Source: DATAUD01 sp036268455 (lineage in GTDB: Bacteria; Verrucomicrobiota; Verrucomicrobiia; Limisphaerales; Palsa-1400). From it: a DNA stretch of 64,000 nt. The stretch spans positions 1 to 64,000 of the forward strand of contig DATAUD010000050.1 in the NCBI GenBank assembly GCA_036268455.1, written 5' to 3'. Both the position numbers and the translations under genes were made by a program. Positions within the stretch are counted from its first letter, which is position 1. Every line of letters begins with the position of its first letter. The notes under the pieces are model-generated. The model was not told the origin of the DNA, did no database searches, and saw only the letters and a program-made list of their open reading frames with translations. Below are positions 56,681 to 64,000 of this stretch, one piece after another.

Positions 56681-57614
56681 CTGCAGTGGTGAAGGCAGCG
56701 GCCTTTATCTCGGCGTTGAAATCGGCGGCACGAAGCTCCAACTCTTTGCTGGAAACCAAAGCGCCCAGATCGTGGAGCGATTTCGCTTTGATGTCGATCC
56801 AACCAGCGGAGCAGAGGGCATTCGCTCCCAAATTGCACACGCCCTCCCCCAACTGACACAACGCCTCAAACCCATTGCAACGGGCGTCGGTTTTGGCGGG
56901 CCTGTGGATTGGAAGACTGGGCGGATTTGTTGTTCGCACCAAGTGGAGGGGTGGTCCGACTTTCCGCTCGTCGATTGGCTTTCAGACCTGGCGCGCACGC
57001 CTATCTTTGTGGATAACGACGCGAACGTCGGCGCTTTGGGCGAAGCATTGCACGGGGCTGGCGTTGGTTTTGATCCGGTTTTCTACGTGACATTGGGGAG
57101 CGGCGTCGGCGGCGGATTGGTGACGGGAAGAAAAATTTACCACGGGGCGCGTCCGGGAGAGTCTGAGATTGGGCATGTTCGGCTGGATCGCGCGGGGAAA
57201 TTGGTGGAGGATCGATGCTCCGGCCGGGCGGTCGATGCAAAATTGCGCGCCGCCAAAGCACAGCATCCGCAAAGCGCTCTGGCCCGGTGCATCGGTGATG
57301 CGACTCGTGGGGAAGCGAAGTTTTTAAGCGCCGCGCTCCTGCAAAATGACCCGTTCGCGAGAGCAATCCTGGAAGAGACGGCGGAGGACCTGGCATTTGG
57401 GCTTTCCCATGTTGTGCATTTGTTTCATCCGCAGATCATTGTTCTGAGCGGAGGTTTGGCGCTCGTTGGAGAATCTTTGCGCGCGGCGGTGGAACGCTCA
57501 TTACGACGCTTTGTCATGGAAGCTTTCGCGCCCGGCCCTAAAATCGTGTTGGCCAGCTTAGGAGAAGACGCGGTGCCGGTGGGAGCTTTGGAGTTGGCGA
57601 GTTCGAGCCTTTAA
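56673..57614 (+). CDS. ROK family sugar kinase-like protein
   Basis: The 313-residue protein has the ASKHA fold of ROK proteins: LYLGVEIGGTKLQLFAGN (phosphate-1), GVGFGGPVDWKTG, PIFVDNDANVGALGEALHGA with the catalytic Asp of the DND motif, TLGSGVGGGLVTG (phosphate-2), and PGESEIGHVRLDR. The family's zinc motif CxCGxxGCxE after EIGH is not present; only a single Cys (VEDRCSGRAV) remains. It is probably a glucokinase-type kinase, though loss of the zinc site could alter stability or specificity. It overlaps the DUF362 gene by 8 bp, and the SIS isomerase gene is 15 bp downstream. Confidence 0.85.
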   Translation: MIDCSGEGSGLYLGVEIGGTKLQLFAGNQSAQIVERFRFDVDPTSGAEGIRSQIAHALPQLTQRLKPIATGVGFGGPVDWKTGRICCSHQVEGWSDFPLVDWLSDLARTPIFVDNDANVGALGEALHGAGVGFDPVFYVTLGSGVGGGLVTGRKIYHGARPGESEIGHVRLDRAGKLVEDRCSGRAVDAKLRAAKAQHPQSALARCIGDATRGEAKFLSAALLQNDPFARAILEETAEDLAFGLSHVVHLFHPQIIVLSGGLALVGESLRAAVERSLRRFVMEAFAPGPKIVLASLGEDAVPVGALELASSSL

Positions 57615-57629
57615 CCTTAGAATGCTGGA

Positions 57630-58202
57630 ATGAAACAGTGGATTTCCGATTATGTCGCGGCGCAAAAGGCGGCGCTGGATTCCATTCCGGCGGCGAAGGT
57701 CGCCCGGCTGATTGAATTGCTCCGCGATGCGCTTCACCAACATCGGCACATCTTCGTTTTTGGCAATGGCGGCAGTGCGGCTAATGCATCCCATTTCGCA
57801 ACTGATCTGGGAAAAGGCTCGTCGGACAAAGTCGGCAGGCGGTTTCGTTGCCTGTCCCTGAATGACAACGTGAGTTGGATGACCGCCGTGGGAAACGACT
57901 ACGCGTACGAGGACATTTTCGTGCGCCAATTGGAAAACTACGGGCAAAAGGGCGATGTGGTCCTGGCCCTGAGCGTCAGCGGCAGTTCGCCCAACGTGGT
58001 CAAAGCAATCGAATGGGCCAATCAAAATGGTTTGGAAACCATCGCGCTGGTTGGCGCCAAACGGGGCGGCATCGGCAAGATCGCCCAGCACGTCATCGCC
58101 ATCGACTCGGTGCACTACGGGCGTGTTGAAGACGCGCAGATGGCCATTTGCCACATGCTCTGTTACGCGTTCATCGAGAACCCGGATTGGGGGAAGGCGT
58201 GA
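57630..58202 (+). CDS. SIS-domain sugar-phosphate isomerase (GmhA-like)
   Basis: The 190-residue protein has the SIS fold with HIFVFGNGGSAANASHFATD (near 40-59), VVLALSVSGSSPNVVKAIEW and the C-terminal VEDAQMAICHMLCYAFIE. The order and spacing match GmhA, which converts sedoheptulose 7-phosphate to D-glycero-D-manno-heptose 7-phosphate for LPS. Other ketose/aldose isomerases share these motifs, so the exact substrate is uncertain. The next gene (uvrC) starts 10 bp downstream. Pairing with a ROK-type kinase suggests a sugar pathway, but a heptose route normally uses a PfkB-type kinase. Confidence 0.87.
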   Translation: MKQWISDYVAAQKAALDSIPAAKVARLIELLRDALHQHRHIFVFGNGGSAANASHFATDLGKGSSDKVGRRFRCLSLNDNVSWMTAVGNDYAYEDIFVRQLENYGQKGDVVLALSVSGSSPNVVKAIEWANQNGLETIALVGAKRGGIGKIAQHVIAIDSVHYGRVEDAQMAICHMLCYAFIENPDWGKA

Positions 58203-58212
58203 GGCGCCAGTC

Positions 58213-59706
58213 ATGCCCGCCACAGAACAGATTCGCAAGAAACTCGGCGAAATGTCGCACAAACCCGGCGTCTATTTGATGAAGGACCGTTTCGGCACGG
58301 TCATTTACGTCGGCAAGGCCCGTGATTTGCGAAAGCGCGTCAGCACCTATTTCCATCCGTCCCGGCGAATGGGCTGGGACTTGAAGTTCAACGCCCTCAT
58401 TGAAGCGGTCCACGATCTGGATACCTACACGGTGCGCAGCGAGCCGGAGGCGCTTTTGCTTGAAGGGAAACTAATCAAGGAATACCAGCCGCGCTATAAT
58501 ATCAGTTTCCGGGATGACAAACGGTTCCTGCTCATCAAAGTCAACCTCAATGACCCAATCCCCCGCTTCATGCTCGCCCGTTTGAGACAAGATGACGGCG
58601 CCAGGTATTTTGGACCGTTTGCGCACTCGTCATCCGCGCGGCACACGTTGACGCTGGCGCGGCGCAAATTCAACCTGCGGGGCTGCCGGCCATTCACACC
58701 CGGAGAAGACGATTACAAACATTGCCTCTACGGCCATCTCAAATACTGCACCGCGCCGTGCATCGGCAATATTGCGCGCGAGGACTACCGGCAACAAGTC
58801 GCGGCCGCCTGTGATTTTTTGGCGGGTCAAACCGGCGAGATGGAGCGCGAGCTGGAAGATCAAATGAAGAAAGCGGCGGCCGCGCAAGACTTTGAAAAAG
58901 CCGCGCAGTTCCGCGACGCGCTCAACGATCTCCGGCGCACAACGCTCAAGACCAAGAAATTCCCGCGCGTTCCCTACAACCTGCCACTGGCCATCGATCC
59001 CCTTCGCGATGTGGCCGAACTTTCCCAGGCGCTCAACCTTCCCGCGAACCCGGTCCGCATCGAGGGCTTTGACATTTCCAACATCAGTTCCACATTCGCT
59101 GTGGCCTCGCTCGTAAGCTTTCACGACGGCAAGCCGGACCGCTCCAATTACCGCCGTTTTCGCATGAAAACCGTGACAGGCCAGGACGATTTTGCCTGCA
59201 TGGCCGAGGCGGTGCGCCGCCGTTACTCCCGCTTGACACAGGAACACGCCGAGTTGCCGGATTTAATTCTAATTGACGGCGGGAAAGGCCAGCTCAACGC
59301 CGCGGTGGCGGAATTGACCAAGCTGGGCCTCGAACGGATTCCCATTATCGGACTGGCCAAGGAATTCGAGGAAATCTACCGTCCGAACGAAAGCGAACCG
59401 CTCCGGTTGAGCCACGACATGGGCGCTCTCAAGTTGTTGCAACGCGTGCGAGACGAATCGCACCGGTTCGCCAACACCTACAACGCGCAGCTTCGCCTGA
59501 AAAAGATTTCCGAAAGCATCCTGGACGAGTTCCCCGGCATCGGGCAGCTACGTAAGGCGGCCCTCCTCAAAAAATTCGGTTCCGTCCAGCGGCTCCGCAT
59601 CGCGACGGTTGAAGATATCGCCGCCGTGCCGGGTTTTGGCGGAAAGGCGGCCGGCGAATTGAAGGCGTTTCTTGAAGCGCGCCCCGCGAAGCCCGCATCC
59701 ACATAA
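58213..59706 (+). CDS. uvrC: Excinuclease ABC subunit C
   Basis: UvrC makes the two incisions of nucleotide-excision repair. From ATG 58213 the protein is 497 residues, short compared with about 610 in E. coli. The N-terminal GIY-YIG nuclease has GVYLMKDRFGTVIYVGKARD (near 19-38). The UVR motif is EDQMKKAAAAQDFEKAAQFR (near 215-234), the RNase-H-like nuclease has RIEGFDISNIS and LILIDGGKGQLNAAV, and the tandem HhH ends ILDEFPGIGQLRKAALLKKF...VPGFGGKAAGELK. All functional parts are present, so the shortness reflects trimmed linkers. A reading-frame extension to 58027 lies inside the SIS gene and is rejected. Confidence 0.95.
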   Translation: MPATEQIRKKLGEMSHKPGVYLMKDRFGTVIYVGKARDLRKRVSTYFHPSRRMGWDLKFNALIEAVHDLDTYTVRSEPEALLLEGKLIKEYQPRYNISFRDDKRFLLIKVNLNDPIPRFMLARLRQDDGARYFGPFAHSSSARHTLTLARRKFNLRGCRPFTPGEDDYKHCLYGHLKYCTAPCIGNIAREDYRQQVAAACDFLAGQTGEMERELEDQMKKAAAAQDFEKAAQFRDALNDLRRTTLKTKKFPRVPYNLPLAIDPLRDVAELSQALNLPANPVRIEGFDISNISSTFAVASLVSFHDGKPDRSNYRRFRMKTVTGQDDFACMAEAVRRRYSRLTQEHAELPDLILIDGGKGQLNAAVAELTKLGLERIPIIGLAKEFEEIYRPNESEPLRLSHDMGALKLLQRVRDESHRFANTYNAQLRLKKISESILDEFPGIGQLRKAALLKKFGSVQRLRIATVEDIAAVPGFGGKAAGELKAFLEARPAKPAST

Positions 59707-59716
59707 TGTAATTGTA

Positions 59717-61342
59717 ATGAAAGTATTGAAAGTATTGCTTCGCGGCCCCGTGTTGGCCGCGGCGGTTGTTCTGTCGGCATCCGCCGGCCGCCAACCGGAC
59801 ACCCGTGTTGTTTTCCCTGTGACCGCCATCAACGGCCGGCCCGCGCATCTACTGTTGGACACCGGTTCCTCTTCCTCGGTGCTCTTCGATGGCGGGGCAA
59901 AGCGCCTTGGCCTGAAACCGACTGGCTTCACCGATCCCGTGCCGATAACCGCCGACGGACAAACCTTTACCGCCCCAATTCCCACCTTCCGCTTCCAGAC
60001 CCCCTGGTATTTTCGGCTCGCTTTCGTCCGGGCGAAAATTTCGGCCGATGGCCTGATCGGCTGGCCGGAAGTCCGCGACAACATCCTGGTGTTCGATGCC
60101 GACAAGCGCGTCGTTCGAAGCGTGGACAAACTCCCGCCTGAAACCGCCGGATGGATGAAACTAAAAGTCATCCCCAGCCGCTGGCTGTTGCTGGAAGTGC
60201 CAATGGACAACGGCCAAGCCGGCGTGCTGGAAGTGGACACGGGCTCGTTTTGGGCCGTCGAAATGCCGCCGTGGGAATGGAAACAATGGAAAGCGGACCA
60301 TCCCAAAGCGCCGTTGACCGCGCATTGGGGCGGCATCGCCTCCTTCGGCATCAGCCGGTTTCAAGTGGCGTGGGCGGACAAGGTCAAACTCGGCGCGCTG
60401 ACGCTTACCGATATTCCAGTGCAGAATATGCCCGCCTCTTTGGGAACATACCTTCGCGACCAGGCGCCGGACGCCAAAGCCGAATGGGCCATCGGAATGT
60501 ACGCCCTCATGCGCATGAACCTGATCGTAGATGGAAAAAACGGCTGGGCTTACGTTCATCCCAAGCCCGCACCCGGGCCGGCCTATCCTGGCGTCAAACG
60601 TCCTAATTTCAAAGGCGGCGGCCCTGATGGCGTCGCGAACTGGACCGTGGCCGACAGTGTGCGGTTGAGCGGCGACAGTCTTTACGTCTCCTCGGGCGAA
60701 TACAAGTGGGGCAAAAACGACTTCGCCGGCGCGCTGGCCGATTACGACCACGCCCTCGCACTGAATCCCAACAATGCCGAGGCCCGCTCCGACCGCGGTG
60801 ATCTCAGGGCCTTTCAAGGTGACACGCAAGGCGCAATCGCCGATTGCACCAAATCGATCGAACTCAATCCAACCGATCCCGACACCTATTCCCGCCGTGG
60901 CGCGGCCCGGGAAATTCGCGGCGATTTTTCCGACGCCGTTGCCGATTACGAGAAGGTCCTGGAGTTACGGTCTGAGGATTCCGATTACGAGCGTCTCTAT
61001 CGAGATTCTTTATTATGGCGGCTGGGCCGGAGGCCGGACGATTTATCCAGCGCCTCGACGATCTGGAAAGGGCGCTGGACAAAAAAAATTGGCATGTTTT
61101 TGGCCGGCAAAATAGACGAAAGATCGCTGCTGGCCGCCGCAAGAATCAAAGACGCCGAACCAGTGGCCGGTCAGAAATGCGAAGCCTGGTACTACATCGG
61201 CATGTTTCATCTGAGCAAAGGCGATAAAGACGACGCGCGCGTCTCGTTTCGAGCATCCCGGGCAGTCGTCCTCAACGACTACGACGAATACCGTTTCGCC
61301 GGCGCCGAACTCGCGCGACTGGATGCAGTCGCCCGGCGCTAA
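59717..61342 (+). CDS. Two-lobed retropepsin/pepsin-like aspartic protease with TPR repeats
   Basis: The 541-residue protein has a signal peptide (about 1-25). Lobe 1 (about 28-140) carries D48-T-G-S (HLLLDTGSSSSVLF) and ends in a psi-loop-like IGWPEVRDNILVFDAD. Lobe 2 (about 148-295) carries D174-T-G-S (GVLEVDTGSFWAVE) and ends in a parallel IGMYALMRMNLIVDGKN. Two DTG lobes in one chain mimic pepsin, whereas bacterial retropepsin-like proteins usually have one and dimerise. From about 325 there are three TPR-like repeats (NDFAGALADYDHALALNPNN, GDTQGAIADCTKSIELNPTD, GDFSDAVADYEKVLELRSED), then a helical tail. It follows uvrC by 10 bp. The substrate is unknown. Confidence 0.8.
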   Translation: MKVLKVLLRGPVLAAAVVLSASAGRQPDTRVVFPVTAINGRPAHLLLDTGSSSSVLFDGGAKRLGLKPTGFTDPVPITADGQTFTAPIPTFRFQTPWYFRLAFVRAKISADGLIGWPEVRDNILVFDADKRVVRSVDKLPPETAGWMKLKVIPSRWLLLEVPMDNGQAGVLEVDTGSFWAVEMPPWEWKQWKADHPKAPLTAHWGGIASFGISRFQVAWADKVKLGALTLTDIPVQNMPASLGTYLRDQAPDAKAEWAIGMYALMRMNLIVDGKNGWAYVHPKPAPGPAYPGVKRPNFKGGGPDGVANWTVADSVRLSGDSLYVSSGEYKWGKNDFAGALADYDHALALNPNNAEARSDRGDLRAFQGDTQGAIADCTKSIELNPTDPDTYSRRGAAREIRGDFSDAVADYEKVLELRSEDSDYERLYRDSLLWRLGRRPDDLSSASTIWKGRWTKKIGMFLAGKIDERSLLAAARIKDAEPVAGQKCEAWYYIGMFHLSKGDKDDARVSFRASRAVVLNDYDEYRFAGAELARLDAVARR

Positions 61343-61359
61343 GGACGAATTTAATAGGC

Positions 61360-61401
61360 CGCCGCAACTGATAGACACGTTGCGGCGACCCTTCCGTCGC
61401 C
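61360..61401. terminator. Two overlapping hairpins between convergent genes
   Basis: CGCCGCAAC (61360-61368) pairs perfectly with GTTGCGGCG (61379-61387), and GGCGAC (61384-61389) pairs with GTCGCC (61396-61401). They share four bases and so cannot both form. The plus strand continues ATATTTAATTATTTTT, so the second hairpin plus AT-rich tail could terminate the protease operon. The first hairpin could serve the minus-strand gene. Confidence 0.5.
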
Positions 61402-61412
61402 TGGATATTTAA

Positions 61413-64000
61413 TTATTTTTCCAGCCTGAAGAACTCGTCCCCTCCCGAGTTCGGCACCACATACGGTGACGTGGCGTCGGGAATGGGCGTCCAAGGGCCA
61501 AGGAGGTTGGTCGTCGATTGCAGTATTGCCCCTGGCCAGCTTGGGGGCCATGTCAGCACAGGGACGCCGTTGCTCAATTGCAATTGAAGAGAAACCGGCG
61601 GGCTGATGGCCATGGCATAGTGGTTGGACACCTGCAACGGAGTCAGCGCGTAATTATATAGCGCCACCTCGTCCACAGCGCCCTGGAAGTCAAGCCCCTC
61701 GCCCACGTTTTTGGCGCCCTGGTTCCGGGAACCGATGGAGACGGAATTGGCGTACCAATAAGCGGGTCCCACATCAGTCGGTTCGTGAATGCCCGTCAGA
61801 GGATAAATCACGCCGTTGGTGCCGGTCGAACCGGGGTGGTTCAGGTCCAGCGCGTAAGCCAGGGGCGGAACGACACCGTTGGTGATGATGGGGGCGCCGA
61901 TAAGGGCGCCATCAACGTAAAGAAGAATATTGCTGTTGGCTTGATCGCACACACCCACCAGGTGGTGCCAATTGCCATCCATCTTCCATCCTGTGGCGCT
62001 GCCGCCGACGGTTGGCGCGGCCTGTGCGCCGGCGACAGAAGTGGCGGTGGCCTGGTTGCGCACGTAGAAGCGAAACCCGGTGTGCGCGTCGAGGGCGAAT
62101 TGCTCGTCAGCATTGCCGACGCCCTTGCCCACAACGGCGCCGCCGCTAAGCTGATTTACATTCGTCGGCCCTTTGACCCATGCTTCGATGGAAAACGCGC
62201 CGTTTTGGCCGTTGGGAACGGCGAAATCGACATTCGTGATGGTGCCGCCCAAAAAGGTGTTGGTAACACCGTTGGTGCCGAAATAGGCGGAAGTGTCGGC
62301 ATCGAAAGACGTCCCGAAAATTCCAGGAACATGGTAAATCTCGGAGGTGTTGCTGTAAGCGCCGTTGTTGCCGCCCACATAATCGTAACCGGTAGGGCTG
62401 CCGTTGGTTTCGTCCAAACGATAGTAAGCCACAGGATGATCGGCAACGACCGTCAGCGCGTAAGGGTTGGTTGGAGGCGGCTCTACCGCGAGCACCGCGG
62501 TGCTGCTATCAACAAAGCTGATCGAATTGCTGACGCTGACGTAGTAACTCCCTGCGTCGCCGGACGCCAGATCGGCGACCGTGTATGAGGAATTCGTGGC
62601 ATTCGGCACCGCGCCTCCATTGAACCACCACTGGTAATCCAGCGGAGCGCTGCCTGTGGCGGTCACAGAGTAAGTGATCGACTGGCCCTCATAGATGGAG
62701 GCGGAGAGAGGCTTTATATCGGTGACAATCGCGGGCGGACCGGACCCGGCCTGAACCTGCACCAATGTGCCGGCGCTATTGGTTGAGCCATAAGCGTTGG
62801 ACACCTTCAGGTAATAGGTGTTGGTGCCTCCGGGCAAATTTGTCAAGACTAAAAACAGGTTGGTCTGGCCAGGGATGCTGCTCGAATTGACATACCATTG
62901 GTTGGTAATCGGGGCCGAACCGAGAACGGATGCGGAAAGCGTCAGATTTTCTCCCACGTAACCGATTATATTAGTGGCAGGCTGACTGGTGAAGTAAGGC
63001 GATTCGGGCGCGGCGTTGTAGTGGGCCTGCACTTGCGCAGACGTCAGGGCATAATTGTAAACGGAAACTTCGTCGATGGTCCCATTAAATTGGTAAGTAA
63101 AATCCGAGCCCGTGAATTCCGCGCCCACGGAAATCGGGTTAACGGTTTCGTAAAGTCCTTTCCCGCCAATGGCCGTGATGGAACCCGTGTTCTGACCATC
63201 CACATACAAAATCATGATGCCGTCGCTCTCGTCGCACACGGCAACCAGATGATGCCAATTGCCATCCGGCCCAACCGGACTATAGATAGAGGCTGTCCCT
63301 CCACTGCCCGCCTCCCGAATATAAAAGCGGAATTTTCCGTTCGGCGCGCTGGCGTCGATTAGGAAAGGGTCGCTGCCGCTGTTTCCTTTTGCGACAATGC
63401 ACGATCCGGACGAGTTTTGTCCCGGCGAGCCTTTAACCCACGCTTCCACTGAGAAATCCACGTTCGATCCCTGCGGGGCGAAATCAATCTCTGGCATCCC
63501 GATACTGGAATTGTTGATTTCCTGCATGTAGCTGTCGGCGGAGTAACCGGCATTGGTCCCGACTTCCATCGCGGTATCCGGGTCGAGCGGGCTATAGCCT
63601 GGCGCGCCGAGTTGAACCTGGACATACGTGCCGTCATGGCCGCCGGCGTAATCATTAGCCGTGGAAGCGCCGTTAGGCTCATCCAAACGCCAGTAGGCCA
63701 CCGGGTCATCCGCGAGGACTGTGGTTGGGTATGGGGTCGTTGGAAGGGGCACACCGGTGAGTGCCGAGGCGCTGCTGGATACGACACTCCCGCCGTTATA
63801 GTTATTGCTGATAGTGGCGCTATAGCTGTTTGTGACAAGGACCGCTTCCGCCATATAGCTGGAATTGGTGGCGCCCGAAATGGCCGTTCCATTTTCGAAC
63901 CATTGATAATAGAAGGGAGCGGTGCCCTGTGCCGCAACCGAATAGGTCATCGAACGGCCCACATAAAGTTCAAGTTGGGGGGGTGCCACATCCATGATAA
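61413..64000 (-). CDS. Large secreted LamG/Ig-like protein (5' end outside window)
   Basis: The last ~860 residues are visible; the frame stays open at the window edge, so the N-terminus and signal peptide are missing. Visible order: an Ig-like domain (TYSVAAQGTAPFYYQWFENG), a LamG/concanavalin-type domain (PVAYWRLDEPNGASTANDYA ... FYIREAGSGG ... WHHLVAVCDESDGIMILYVD), two Ig-like domains (NLTLSASVLGSAPITNQWYV; SITYSVTATGSAPLDYQWWF), and a second LamG domain (PVAYYRLDETNGSPTGYDYV ... WHHLVGVCDQANSNILLYVD). A C-terminal domain follows (GAILQSTTNLLGPWTPIPDA ... DEFFRLEK). LamG plus Ig strings are typical of Verrucomicrobia cell-surface proteins that bind glycans; the ligand is unknown. Confidence 0.88.
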   Translation of the reverse strand, partial: IMDVAPPQLELYVGRSMTYSVAAQGTAPFYYQWFENGTAISGATNSSYMAEAVLVTNSYSATISNNYNGGSVVSSSASALTGVPLPTTPYPTTVLADDPVAYWRLDEPNGASTANDYAGGHDGTYVQVQLGAPGYSPLDPDTAMEVGTNAGYSADSYMQEINNSSIGMPEIDFAPQGSNVDFSVEAWVKGSPGQNSSGSCIVAKGNSGSDPFLIDASAPNGKFRFYIREAGSGGTASIYSPVGPDGNWHHLVAVCDESDGIMILYVDGQNTGSITAIGGKGLYETVNPISVGAEFTGSDFTYQFNGTIDEVSVYNYALTSAQVQAHYNAAPESPYFTSQPATNIIGYVGENLTLSASVLGSAPITNQWYVNSSSIPGQTNLFLVLTNLPGGTNTYYLKVSNAYGSTNSAGTLVQVQAGSGPPAIVTDIKPLSASIYEGQSITYSVTATGSAPLDYQWWFNGGAVPNATNSSYTVADLASGDAGSYYVSVSNSISFVDSSTAVLAVEPPPTNPYALTVVADHPVAYYRLDETNGSPTGYDYVGGNNGAYSNTSEIYHVPGIFGTSFDADTSAYFGTNGVTNTFLGGTITNVDFAVPNGQNGAFSIEAWVKGPTNVNQLSGGAVVGKGVGNADEQFALDAHTGFRFYVRNQATATSVAGAQAAPTVGGSATGWKMDGNWHHLVGVCDQANSNILLYVDGALIGAPIITNGVVPPLAYALDLNHPGSTGTNGVIYPLTGIHEPTDVGPAYWYANSVSIGSRNQGAKNVGEGLDFQGAVDEVALYNYALTPLQVSNHYAMAISPPVSLQLQLSNGVPVLTWPPSWPGAILQSTTNLLGPWTPIPDATSPYVVPNSGGDEFFRLEK

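Noticed and set aside
1..64000. tRNA genes, rRNA genes, CRISPR arrays or riboswitches
   Set aside because: I looked for T-arm-like GGTTCRA words, spaced direct repeats and known aptamer cores in the intergenic regions and saw none convincing; a covariance-model scan would be decisive.

Overview
The window looks like a chromosomal segment of a Gram-negative member of the Verrucomicrobiota, most likely the Pedosphaera/Limisphaera side (subdivision 3). This is inferred from content, with no database comparison: many large secreted LamG, Ig-like, DUF11 and BspA-type proteins, a surface protein ending in a VPD-type C-terminal sorting signal, an outer-membrane porin, a DUF1844 protein, a short UvrC, and many start codons without a Shine-Dalgarno sequence. 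I found no rRNA, tRNA or CRISPR array.

Layout. 1-316 holds the abutting 3' ends of two different IS630-type elements, followed by a frameshifted lipoprotein-like gene (359-1334). 1456-5227 is housekeeping: pyrF, a DUF1844 protein and a Lon-substrate-domain protein in one minus-strand operon, then a coiled-coil membrane protein coupled to moaA. 5235-12845 contains a histidine kinase and, 5.5 kb away on the same strand, an OmpR-type response regulator; two large secreted repeat proteins and a small membrane protein lie between them. 12962-18842 has a GH36-like glycosidase, dusB, a degenerate aldo/keto reductase and a cysteine desulfurase. 19042-22305 has dnaN, a family-4 uracil-DNA glycosylase and a serine hydrolase. 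22397-32674 has an OprP-type porin with two operator-like dyads, der, an HTH/zinc-ribbon protein, a tesA/ybbA/ybbP-like divergent cluster and a U32 family protein.

33199-37707 is a compact surface-glycan cluster (GT10 fucosyltransferase-like, two GT2 enzymes, a methyltransferase and a sulfotransferase). It is followed by the VPD-CTERM protein, an intact ISAzo13-type insertion sequence, a conserved-looking protein of unknown function, an O-antigen ligase/polymerase and a LeuC-type dehydratase. 45135-45847 is a Phd/VapC-like toxin-antitoxin pair with a recognisable promoter and operator. 45960-50596 is a secreted block (DUF4038 glycosidase, DUF11 protein, beta-barrel). 50636-52738 encodes cell-wall enzymes (L,D-transpeptidase, lytic transglycosylase). 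52750-61342 is a long plus-strand run: ligase-associated exonuclease and ATP-dependent DNA ligase, then DUF362, ROK kinase, SIS isomerase, uvrC and a two-lobed aspartic protease with TPRs. The window ends inside a large LamG/Ig surface protein on the minus strand.

The observations most worth following are the two-lobed pepsin-like protease, the split two-component pair, the tandem dyads before the porin, the tail-to-tail IS630 ends sharing one TA, the glycan cluster beside a VPD-CTERM protein, and several promoters whose -10 box sits 6-8 nt from the start codon (predicted leaderless mRNAs).
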